A DNA stretch of 64,000 bases, from contig NZ_JAMXBF010000001.1 in assembly GCF_023823685.1 (NCBI RefSeq), positions 62,001 to 126,000 on the forward strand. Reading direction: 5' to 3'. The stretch comes from Pseudomonas subflava (GTDB lineage Bacteria > Pseudomonadota > Gammaproteobacteria > Pseudomonadales > Pseudomonadaceae). The position numbers and the translations under genes are program-made. The notes beneath the pieces are model-generated. The model worked only from the letters and a program-made list of their open reading frames with translations, was not told the DNA's origin and searched no databases. Positions 8,771-15,419 of this stretch are shown here, piece after piece (within the stretch, counting starts at the first letter, position 1; each line of letters begins with the position of its first letter).

Positions 8771-9706
8771 ATGGCCAGCTGGAAAACTTCTGACATTTCC
8801 TTCCAAGGCGGCCGAACGGCCGTGGTGACCGGAACCGGCGGCATCGGCTTCCAGGTTTCACTGGCGCTGGCCCGAGCTGGTGCTCAGGTCATTGTGGCGG
8901 GGCGAAATCCCTTGAGAGGCGCTGCAGCCATCGAGCAGATTCGCCGGGAGGTTCCGGCGGCAGACGTTCGTTTTGAGGCGGTCAACCTGGCCTGTCTGGA
9001 ATCGATAGAGGCCCTGGGCGAGCGCTTGCGCTACTCGCAGGACAGTCTGGAGCTGCTGGTCAACAACGCGGCGGTCATGACGCCGCCGATGCGCCGGGAG
9101 ACGTCCGACGGCTTCGAACTGCAGTTTGGCACCAACTATCTAGGGCACTTCGCTCTGACGGCTCGGCTACTGCCATTGCTGCGCAACGGCTTGAACCCGC
9201 GTGTTGTTAGCCTGTCGAGCGTGGCGGCGCGACGCGGCGCCATCAACTTTGACGACTTGCAGTCAGAACGCGACTACAAGCCAATGGTGGCCTACAGCCA
9301 ATCCAAATTGGCCTGCCTCATGTTCGCACTCGAGTTGCAGCGCCGCAGCAATGCGGAGTGCTGGGGCATCCAGAGCATCGCATCCCATCCGGGCATCGCG
9401 CGGACCGAACTGATACCTAATGGCATGGGTGCCCGCAGCGTGCCAGGGATGCTCCGCCGCTACATGTGGTTCCTGTTCCAGCCCGCGGCGCAGGGGGCGC
9501 TACCCACTCTGTTCGCCGCCACGGCGCCTCATGCTCAGTGCGGCGGTTACTACGGTCCGAACGGGCTCAGCGAAACTCGCGGTTTCCCAACCTCGGCTTT
9601 CATCCCGCGAAGAGCGCTGAATACGGCTGATGCTGCGAGGCTTTGGGCGGAATCGGAGCGCATAGTTGAGCTGCACTATCCCGCGACGGAGAGTCATGTT
9701 CCTTAA
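8771..9706 (+). CDS. short-chain dehydrogenase/reductase (retinol dehydrogenase-like)
   Basis: A 311-aa classical or extended SDR. The cofactor motif is 'VVTGTGGIGFQ' (residues 19-29), a TGxxGIG variant. The structural motif is 'LLVNNAAVM' and the active-site pattern is 'YSQSK' with the upstream Ser in 'VVSLSSVAA'. The length and the internal 'NYLGHFALTARLLPLL' resemble retinol dehydrogenase/WWOX-like SDRs that act on hydrophobic alcohols or ketones with NADP(H). It is divergent from and probably regulated by the adjacent TetR gene. The substrate is unknown. Confidence 0.85.
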   Translation: MASWKTSDISFQGGRTAVVTGTGGIGFQVSLALARAGAQVIVAGRNPLRGAAAIEQIRREVPAADVRFEAVNLACLESIEALGERLRYSQDSLELLVNNAAVMTPPMRRETSDGFELQFGTNYLGHFALTARLLPLLRNGLNPRVVSLSSVAARRGAINFDDLQSERDYKPMVAYSQSKLACLMFALELQRRSNAECWGIQSIASHPGIARTELIPNGMGARSVPGMLRRYMWFLFQPAAQGALPTLFAATAPHAQCGGYYGPNGLSETRGFPTSAFIPRRALNTADAARLWAESERIVELHYPATESHVP

Positions 9707-9991
9707 CCAAGCTGACCCCAGATTTATGCCGGGGGAAGGGTCTACGAAGGGCGGCTTTTGGCCGATAGCAGCCAGTCACCAGCGTCTGCTACCGGCCGGT
9801 GGCTTCCAGTTAAAATATGTATCTGTCATTTGTTCGGCTTGGAACTCATCGTCTGCGGGACCAGTAGCCTGGCTGTGCCGGACTAGGACCCATGGCAACG
9901 CAGCCGCTCAACTTTGAAAGTATCTGAGGCCGGAATAGAGTCTTGGGAACTGTCAGCAAGACGCGCACCTGCAGCGCAACAGCGGTTTACC
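9707..9991. other. non-coding stretch between catabolic cluster and stress island
   Basis: About 285 bases with no convincing gene on either strand. The text is mixed, without clear tandem repeats, transposase remnants or a tRNA. It marks the change from the catabolic cluster on the left to the stress genes on the right and may be a junction of acquired DNA, but no attachment site or terminal repeat is visible. Confidence 0.4.
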
Positions 9992-10025
9992 AAAGAAAAG
10001 CCAGGCAATTGCCTGGCTTTTCTTT
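9992..10025. terminator. 34-bp perfect palindrome, bidirectional terminator
   Basis: AAAGAAAAGCCAGGCAA followed by its exact complement. The hairpin has A/T flanks on both sides, so it can end transcription from the Mn-catalase gene (minus) and anything arriving from the SDR gene (plus). Confidence 0.85.
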
Positions 10026-10075
10026 CACTGCGATCTCCGGCTCGCCGGCTGCGTTTCGCCTCGCAGCGGTGGGCG

Positions 10076-10954
10076 TCACTTTTTCGAGTAGGCGCCCGAG
10101 CCGAGGTCTGCACCCGTAAGCGGGTCGAGGGATGGATCGGATGCAGTGCGCACCGCCATCTGCTTTACAACATCCGCCTGCTTCTTCGGAAGCTTGACGG
10201 TCGGGTCACCATCGCCACCGTCCACTGCCGGCTCGGGATTCTCCACGAACTCCCACTCATCGCCCTGGTTCCAGGGGCCGCGAAGATCGCCATCACCTTG
10301 GGACATGTTGAAGTAGACGTTGGTGAACTCGGGCATGCCGGGCAGCTTGCCTTGCGGGAAGTTGGGCTGGATGGTGTGCAGCGCCTTCTCGAACGATTGC
10401 TGGTGCGCCAGTTCGCGGGTCATGAGGAAGCCCAGTGCCTCCTTGATGCCCGGATCATCCGTGACGTTGATCAGCCGCTCGTAGACGATTTTGGCCCGTG
10501 CCTCGGCCGCGATGTTGGAGCGGAAATCCGCGGTGGGTTCGCCGATGGAATCCACGTAGGCCGCGGTCCACGGCACGCCCGCGGAGTTGGTCAAGGCCGG
10601 GCCGCCGCCATAAAGCAACGAGGTGATGTGCGAGTCGTTGCCGCCTTCGGTCAGCGAGCGATAAAGCACCGCCTCCTTCTCCACCGCCTCGGCCAGATCG
10701 CCTTTGGCGCCTTTGTTCAGCATCCCGACGATCGAGCCGATGATCTCCAGATGACTCAGCTCCTCCGTTGCGATGTCCAGCAGCAGGTCCTTGCGGCCTG
10801 GGTCGTCCTCATTCAGGCCCTGGGTGAAATAGCGCATCGCTGCGGCCAGTTCCCCCTGTGGCCCGCCAAACTGCTCCAGGAGCAGGTTGGCTAGGCCCGG
10901 GTTGGGGCCAGCAACACGCACGGTGTATTGCAGTCGCTTGTTATGTACGAACAT
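10076..10954 (-). CDS. manganese catalase
   Basis: A 292-aa di-manganese catalase that converts H2O2 to water and oxygen without haem. The four-helix ferritin-like core shows metal-ligand Glu/His runs: 'GELAAAMRYF', 'DIATEELSHLEIIG', 'NIAAEARAKIVYERL' and 'LMTRELAHQQSFEKAL'. The C-terminal tail ('WEFVENPEPAVDGGDGDP...') is typical of the non-lactobacillary type. ATG 10954 follows a strong GGAGGAG; a TTG directly before it is not needed. It has neighbours of the YciF/DUF892 type, a common pairing in Pseudomonas stress islands. Confidence 0.93.
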   Translation of the reverse strand: MFVHNKRLQYTVRVAGPNPGLANLLLEQFGGPQGELAAAMRYFTQGLNEDDPGRKDLLLDIATEELSHLEIIGSIVGMLNKGAKGDLAEAVEKEAVLYRSLTEGGNDSHITSLLYGGGPALTNSAGVPWTAAYVDSIGEPTADFRSNIAAEARAKIVYERLINVTDDPGIKEALGFLMTRELAHQQSFEKALHTIQPNFPQGKLPGMPEFTNVYFNMSQGDGDLRGPWNQGDEWEFVENPEPAVDGGDGDPTVKLPKKQADVVKQMAVRTASDPSLDPLTGADLGSGAYSKK

Positions 10955-11179
10955 CAATGACTCCTCCGGTTGGGTTCGTCCCTAATGTTTTTCTGCGAGG
11001 CCGTCCGGGCTCATCAAAGATGAAGAGTCGCCCTCAAGTGGCACAGTTCAGGGAGATTGCGTACCGGCCGCAAGCGAAGCGAGAGCCTCTAGCACGGGGG
11101 GTTGCCGACGGCGAATTAGGTTGAACCCAGGATGCGGACAGGCTTCCGACATACAGGGCACCACCGGAGGAATAGCGCT

Positions 11180-11449
11180 ATGGCTGACAAACGAGCAAAC
11201 CTAGTCGACTGGCTGCGCGACGCCCATGCGATGGAGCAACAGCCGGAGCAGATGCTCAGCGCGCAAAAGTCGCGACTGGAAAACTACCCGAAGCTGCGCA
11301 CCCGAATCGAAAAGCAGACGCATAAGGCATGCGAGCAGATCCTGCCGCAGGAGATCGCGATGGCCGAGTGGCTCAAAGAGCACCTGCCAGAGTTGACCCA
11401 GGCCTTCCTTGATCGCTCCGAGACACCGGGGCTCGAGGCCAAGAGATGA
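11180..11449 (+). pseudogene. DUF892 (YciE/YciF-like) ferritin-like protein with internal deletion
   Basis: The 89-aa frame is intact, but the protein reads as the two ends of a roughly 165-aa DUF892 protein joined together. It has N-terminal helix 'LVDWLRDAHAMEQQPEQML' and C-terminal 'CEQILPQEIAMAEWLKEHLP'. The middle helices of the four-helix bundle, which would carry further carboxylate/His ligands, are missing just after 'LRTRIEKQTHK'. RBS CGGAGG sits ahead of ATG 11180. Its stop overlaps the ATG of the DUF2061 gene (ATGA). I call it a probable non-functional deletion derivative; a short functional protein is not excluded. Confidence 0.65.
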
Positions 11450-11751
11450 GAGCCGTGCTTCGTGGATGCTGTCGGGCTGGGGTTCAAGACCAACAGCCCT
11501 TGCTCAAGACCCTGAGCTTTGCCGTGCTGCACTTTTGCATAGCATTTACGGTTGCCTACCTGCTGACGGGAAGTCTCTTGACCGGTGGCCTTGTCGCACT
11601 CATCGAGCCTGCCTGTAACACCGTCGCGTTCTATTTCCACGAGCGCTTGTGGAACAAGCGTGGCTCCCCTGTACGGCGCGAAGAAGGGCATGGTCATGGC
11701 AACTTCATTGGTGCGTTCAAGTCGCAGGGCAACCGGCAGGAAAGCCCATGA
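11446..11751 (+). CDS. DUF2061 small membrane protein
   Basis: A 101-aa protein with a hydrophobic core 'LLKTLSFAVLHFCIAFTVAYLLTG' followed by 'GGLVALIEPACNTVAFYFHERLW', the hallmark of DUF2061 predicted membrane proteins. Two transmembrane segments are likely. Its start overlaps the stop of the preceding DUF892 fragment, so it depends on that message. The C-terminal tail 'VRREEGHGHG' is His-rich. Function of the family is not established; association with stress genes is the only clue. Confidence 0.75.
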   Translation: MRAVLRGCCRAGVQDQQPLLKTLSFAVLHFCIAFTVAYLLTGSLLTGGLVALIEPACNTVAFYFHERLWNKRGSPVRREEGHGHGNFIGAFKSQGNRQESP

Positions 11752-11778
11752 ACGCAATGCGCATCTGACCTGATCGGC

Positions 11779-12234
11779 GTGGTGACCAACAAGCGTGTTA
11801 CAGCGCAGCAGCTCGGCCTGGATGAGGGACTGGCCAAGGCAAGTGACGCTGCGCTGTTCAAGTGGCTGGTCGCGTGCCTGCTATTCGGAAAGCCGATCCA
11901 GCAATCGATTGCCGAGCAGGCCTACCGGGTCATCGTCGATCAGCACAAGTTGGATACGCCGCAAAAGCTGGGCAACTCCAGCAAGGCAGCGCTGGTGAAC
12001 ATGCTCGGTAAGGCGCGCTATGTTCGGTACGATATTTCCACCGCGGATCGCCTGGTGAAGTTGTGCCGAAAGCTGGATATGCAATATGGCGGGAAGATCA
12101 GCGCCATGCATCAGCAAAGCGTCAATCGCGACGAGTTCGAACGACGCCTGGCCGAATTCGAGGGCGTAGGCCCCAAGACTATTGAGATATTCATGGGGGA
12201 GGCGGCGTCAGGTTTGTACGGGGAGAACGACTGA
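11779..12234 (+). CDS. HhH-GPD-type DNA-repair-like protein
   Basis: A 151-aa protein resembling the helix-hairpin-helix part of endonuclease III/AlkA-type glycosylases, with HhH motif 'FEGVGPKTIEIFMGE' near residues 126-140 and an N-terminal helical domain 'LFKWLVACLLFGKPIQQSIAEQAYRVI'. No catalytic Lys after the hairpin and no Fe-S cysteine cluster are visible, so glycosylase activity is uncertain. The start is a GTG (11779 or the adjacent 11782) with a weak RBS. It lies 27 bp after the DUF2061 gene and probably shares its transcript. Confidence 0.65.
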   Translation: MVTNKRVTAQQLGLDEGLAKASDAALFKWLVACLLFGKPIQQSIAEQAYRVIVDQHKLDTPQKLGNSSKAALVNMLGKARYVRYDISTADRLVKLCRKLDMQYGGKISAMHQQSVNRDEFERRLAEFEGVGPKTIEIFMGEAASGLYGEND

Positions 12235-12251
12235 GCGTTCTCCCACTTTCC

Positions 12252-12750
12252 TTAGGACAGCGTCGCCGCTTGGTTGCCGCCTTCTTCCGCGATATTGGTC
12301 AGCTTCTCATCGGTACTCTTTTCTTCCGCCATCGTTTCCTTCAGCAGCGATATCGCCTCTGAATCGAGCCCAAGGTGCTTGGCCATCGCAAGTAGAGTGC
12401 CGTACCCCGAAATTTCGTAGTGCTCCACCTTCTGCGCTGCGCCGATCAAGCCGGCATCGAGGACGGGGCCTTTCTCGATCTCGTCGATGAGCTCTTTGCC
12501 TTCTTCGATCAAGCCCTCCATAGCGATGCACTTCATGCGCTTGAGCTTCAGGCCGGTAATCTCAACCACCTTATCGATACGCTCAATTTGTCCTTGGGTC
12601 TCTTCGATGGGCCTGAAAGGCTTGGCTCAGGAGCGGGTTGGTGGCCGCCCGTGCCATTTTCGGCAACGCCCGGGTGATCTGCTTCTCCGCGCTGTAGATG
12701 TCGGAAAGTTCGTGAATGAAAAGGTCCTGGATTGTCTTTCGAGCCATCAT
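12252..12750 (-). pseudogene. YciF-like DUF892 ferritin-like gene, frameshifted
   Basis: Translation from ATG 12750 (GAGGAGACGA upstream) gives a normal YciF N-terminus: 'KTIQDLFIHELSDIYSAEKQ', then 'NPLLSQAFQAH'. It then runs into a stop. The remainder, 'VVEITGLKLKRMKCIAMEG' through 'LTNIAEEGGNQAA', continues in another frame from about 12600 to 12252. The expected 'HLEETQGQ' junction is broken near 12601-12610, consistent with loss of two bases (CATCGAAGAG where CATCTCGAAGAG is expected). It is a recent pseudogene or a sequencing error. The intact protein would be about 166 aa. Confidence 0.75.
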
Positions 12751-13063
12751 TCGTCTCCTCGGCGCTTGTTGTCAGGGCAAGTGCCCCTGAGGATCGACAG
12801 ATCGGCTGGAGCGGGAGTTCAGGCAATCGCTGACTGTGGCGACTGTTGGCTCTCTAGCTGGAAGCGTGAGGCCGTATATGGCCGATGATGGCTTTCGGCA
12901 GAAGCAACCCGTTGTCTGCGTAACTGCTGAACGATCACCGGGCGCTGCCGTCGCGGTTCGGGGGCGCAGCGGAAGATCGCCTGTCATGTGAAACCCGGAT
13001 ACTGATCGCGCTGTCTGCACTGGGTCTGGATGGGACGTCCCAATTGCCATAGTGAGTAAGCCA
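12751..13063. other. non-coding region upstream of alginate-lyase-like gene
   Basis: About 310 bases without a credible gene. It would contain the promoter of the YciF pseudogene (left, minus strand) and of the PL7 gene (right, plus strand). No strong dyad or repeat stands out. Confidence 0.4.
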
Positions 13064-13807
13064 ATGCGTCGATCACTCCTTTGCCTGGCCGGTGTGCTGC
13101 TGATCGCCGGCTGCAGCCACGATGAACAGACCGACTACCGTTCGCCGTCCGGCAACTACGATTTGAGCCACTGGAAGCTGACGCTGCCGGACGACGACGC
13201 CAGCGAGGTGGACAACGCCAAGTTGCGCGACGGCTATGCCTCGCGCTACTTCCACCTGGCCGACAACGGCGCTATGGTCTTCGTCGCGCCGTCCGGCGCC
13301 GGCAGCACCAAGAACTCCGATTACCCGCGCTCCGAGCTGCGTGAGCTGCTCGACCCGACCGACGACAACCGCAACTGGTCCGGCAGCGGCTTCCACCAGC
13401 TCAGCGCCAGCGCCCGCGTGCTGCGCGCGCCGAGCACGCAGAAGATCATCGTTGGGCAGATCCACGGCTTCGACGCCCGCCCGCTGATCAAGCTGCAATG
13501 GCAAAAAGGCAAGCTTAGGGCGCTGATCAAGCGCCATCCCAAGGGCCCCAATGAGGACATCAGTCATGTCTTCGCCACGCCGGTGGACAACGACCTGTTC
13601 TCCTATGTCATCGAGCTGCGCGACGGCGTGCTGGCGGTGGAGGTCAATGGCGAACGCATCACCCACGACGTCTACGCCGAGGACCCGGCTTGGCGCGATG
13701 TGACCTTCTATTTCAAGGCCGGCGCCTACGTGCAGGACGACGACGAGGACGGCGACGACGACCTGGGTGAGGTGCAGTTCACCCAGTTGAACGTGCGCCA
13801 CGACTGA
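13064..13807 (+). CDS. polysaccharide lyase family 7 (alginate lyase-like) lipoprotein
   Basis: A 247-aa protein starting with a lipoprotein signal (LLIAGC, Cys at residue 17). The beta-jelly-roll lyase motifs are in the expected order: 'PRSELREL', 'VGQIHGF' and 'YFKAGAYVQ', corresponding to the RxELR, QIH and YxKxGxYxQ motifs of PL7 lyases. These cut alginate by beta-elimination; the QIH form is usually linked with preference for guluronate-containing blocks. An in-frame GTG at 13052 is the alternative start, but ATG 13064 gives a better signal peptide. Lipid anchoring would hold it at the envelope. It stands alone, not in an alginate operon. Confidence 0.87.
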   Translation: MRRSLLCLAGVLLIAGCSHDEQTDYRSPSGNYDLSHWKLTLPDDDASEVDNAKLRDGYASRYFHLADNGAMVFVAPSGAGSTKNSDYPRSELRELLDPTDDNRNWSGSGFHQLSASARVLRAPSTQKIIVGQIHGFDARPLIKLQWQKGKLRALIKRHPKGPNEDISHVFATPVDNDLFSYVIELRDGVLAVEVNGERITHDVYAEDPAWRDVTFYFKAGAYVQDDDEDGDDDLGEVQFTQLNVRHD

Positions 13808-13896
13808 AAGGCGAGGTGCCGCTCACCGGCCGAACGTGCGCCACGACTGGTCGGCGGCTATCCTATGCGCCCGTTTCGCCCGCCCAGGACCGTCCC

Positions 13897-14430
13897 ATGA
13901 ATGCCCAGCTCCTCGAACTCATCACCCTGATCAGCTCCGGCTGCATGACCGACGAGGAGATTGCCCGCATCGCCGACGAGGCCGCCCAGGCCTACGCCGA
14001 CCCGGCGGCATTCCTGGCTGCCAATCCGGACATCAACTACGACGACGATTTCCCGATTCCGCTGGGCGAGTGGGTGGTGATCGGCAGCCTGCCGGAGACC
14101 GTGCTGTTCCAGGCGGACTCCTACGACCAGCTGCTGCAGCAGATCATCGACTCCTTCGGCCCGCAGGTGAGCTTCAACATCAAGCCCAAGCAGTTGCAGA
14201 AGGTCGAGCCGCTGAAGGCGCTCAACCGCATCCAGGTGCAGCTCTCGGCGCTGTACAAGGAGAAGGGCGGCTACGTGCTGGTGGACCTCAGCGAGCCGCT
14301 GGATGACGAGCTGCAGTGCGTACTCGTCTACACCAGCGACCTGCCGCGGGTGCTGGCGCTGGCGGTGGAGGTCGGCATCTATGCGGCGCCGGCCCTCGAA
14401 GCGCTCAAGGCCGAGCTGGAGCCCGACTGA
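13897..14430 (+). CDS. conserved hypothetical protein
   Basis: A 177-aa acidic, apparently cytoplasmic protein that I cannot assign. It opens with a helical stretch 'LLELITLISSGCMTDEEIARIADEAAQAYAD' and continues as a mixed alpha/beta domain ('PLGEWVVIGSLPETVLFQADS'). No signal, membrane segment or catalytic motif is evident. ATG 13897 is the first reasonable start. Its last 26 bp overlap the end of the convergent solute-binding-like gene. Confidence 0.65.
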   Translation: MNAQLLELITLISSGCMTDEEIARIADEAAQAYADPAAFLAANPDINYDDDFPIPLGEWVVIGSLPETVLFQADSYDQLLQQIIDSFGPQVSFNIKPKQLQKVEPLKALNRIQVQLSALYKEKGGYVLVDLSEPLDDELQCVLVYTSDLPRVLALAVEVGIYAAPALEALKAELEPD

Positions 14431-15220
14431 GCTCGCTCGCTGCCGGGCAGGGCAGGGCGGCGAAGCCGTAGCGAGCCGCCGTGGTGCGCCATTCGGGCTG
14501 GCAGTGCAGGGCGTCGATGGCAGCGTTCAGCGGTTCCAACAGCTCACCGGCGTGTTTGCCCACCAGAATATGCCGCGTGAAGCCGGCCTCTCCGCCGGGT
14601 ACCGGGAGGGCCGCCAGGCGCTCGCCCAGCCCGGGCTTGCGGCTCAGGTGGCGATACATCAGCTGATTCATGAAGGTCAGGTCTCCGCGCCCGGCGGCCA
14701 CCATCTGCAGGGTCTGCAATTCGCTATTGAAGTCCTCCCGCTGCAGTTGGCCGTTCTTCACCAACTCGTCGAGCAGCCTCAGCCGCTGACCGCGCACGGC
14801 GAGCAGGCGCTTGCCCTGTAGCCAGGCCCGGTCCGCTTCCGCCGGCGCCTGCTCCGCCCGCATGACCAGCACGTTGTGATCCTGGAACAGTGGCTTGCTC
14901 CACAGGTATTCACGCTGCTGCGCATCGCCGACGAACCCGGGGCTGAGCAGCATTACCACGCCGTCGAACTGCGCCGGCTCGCGCAGGTGCTGCTGCAGCA
15001 GGCGGGCGCGTGGCAGGTTGCGCAACTGCAGGCGGTAATGCCCGACCAGCAAGCGGTTCAATTGGTCGACCAACTCGGGCACCAGGCCCTGCTCGCCGGC
15101 GATCAGAAAGGGCGCGGCTTCGTAGGTGTTGAACGCGGGAATCGGCTTTGCCGCGGCCGCGGCAGGAAGTGTCGGCAACAGCGCCAGCAGGAGAATTAGG
15201 AGTGGGGTGGTGTGCGGCAT
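14405..15220 (-). CDS. periplasmic solute-binding-like protein (SBP_bac_3 type)
   Basis: A 271-aa exported protein. The signal peptide 'LLILLLALLPTLPAAAAA' is followed by a domain like those of ABC-type amino-acid binding proteins ('LVPELVDQLNRLL', 'FDGVVMLLSPGFV', 'YLWSKPLFQDHNVLVMR', 'GRGDLTFMNQLMYRHL'). No permease or ATPase gene is near, so it may be a stand-alone sensor partner or a redeployed binding protein. It follows the histidine kinase gene on the same strand after about 200 bp, and a role as an accessory ligand binder for that kinase is possible (inference). AGGA precedes ATG 15220. Confidence 0.7.
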   Translation of the reverse strand: MPHTTPLLILLLALLPTLPAAAAAKPIPAFNTYEAAPFLIAGEQGLVPELVDQLNRLLVGHYRLQLRNLPRARLLQQHLREPAQFDGVVMLLSPGFVGDAQQREYLWSKPLFQDHNVLVMRAEQAPAEADRAWLQGKRLLAVRGQRLRLLDELVKNGQLQREDFNSELQTLQMVAAGRGDLTFMNQLMYRHLSRKPGLGERLAALPVPGGEAGFTRHILVGKHAGELLEPLNAAIDALHCQPEWRTTAARYGFAALPCPAASELSRAPARP

Positions 15221-15419
15221 GCCGGGGTCCTGGGGTGTGCCACCCGGAATCGCGGCCGGTTCGATGCGGGGCGGGGCCGGCGCGGGATTCCCGTTGCTCG
15301 TTGTTGTGATTGACCGCCGACGGCGCGATTCGATCCTGCGTCGGCACTCCGCCGCTTCGCCGGCGAGATGAGTACGCCTGCAAACTCGACGAGGGGGCAG
15401 GGCCGCGGCCCGATTCGGC

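Noticed and set aside
9707-9991. Insertion-sequence remnant at the edge of the catabolic cluster
   Set aside because: No terminal inverted repeats, target duplication or transposase fragment could be identified.
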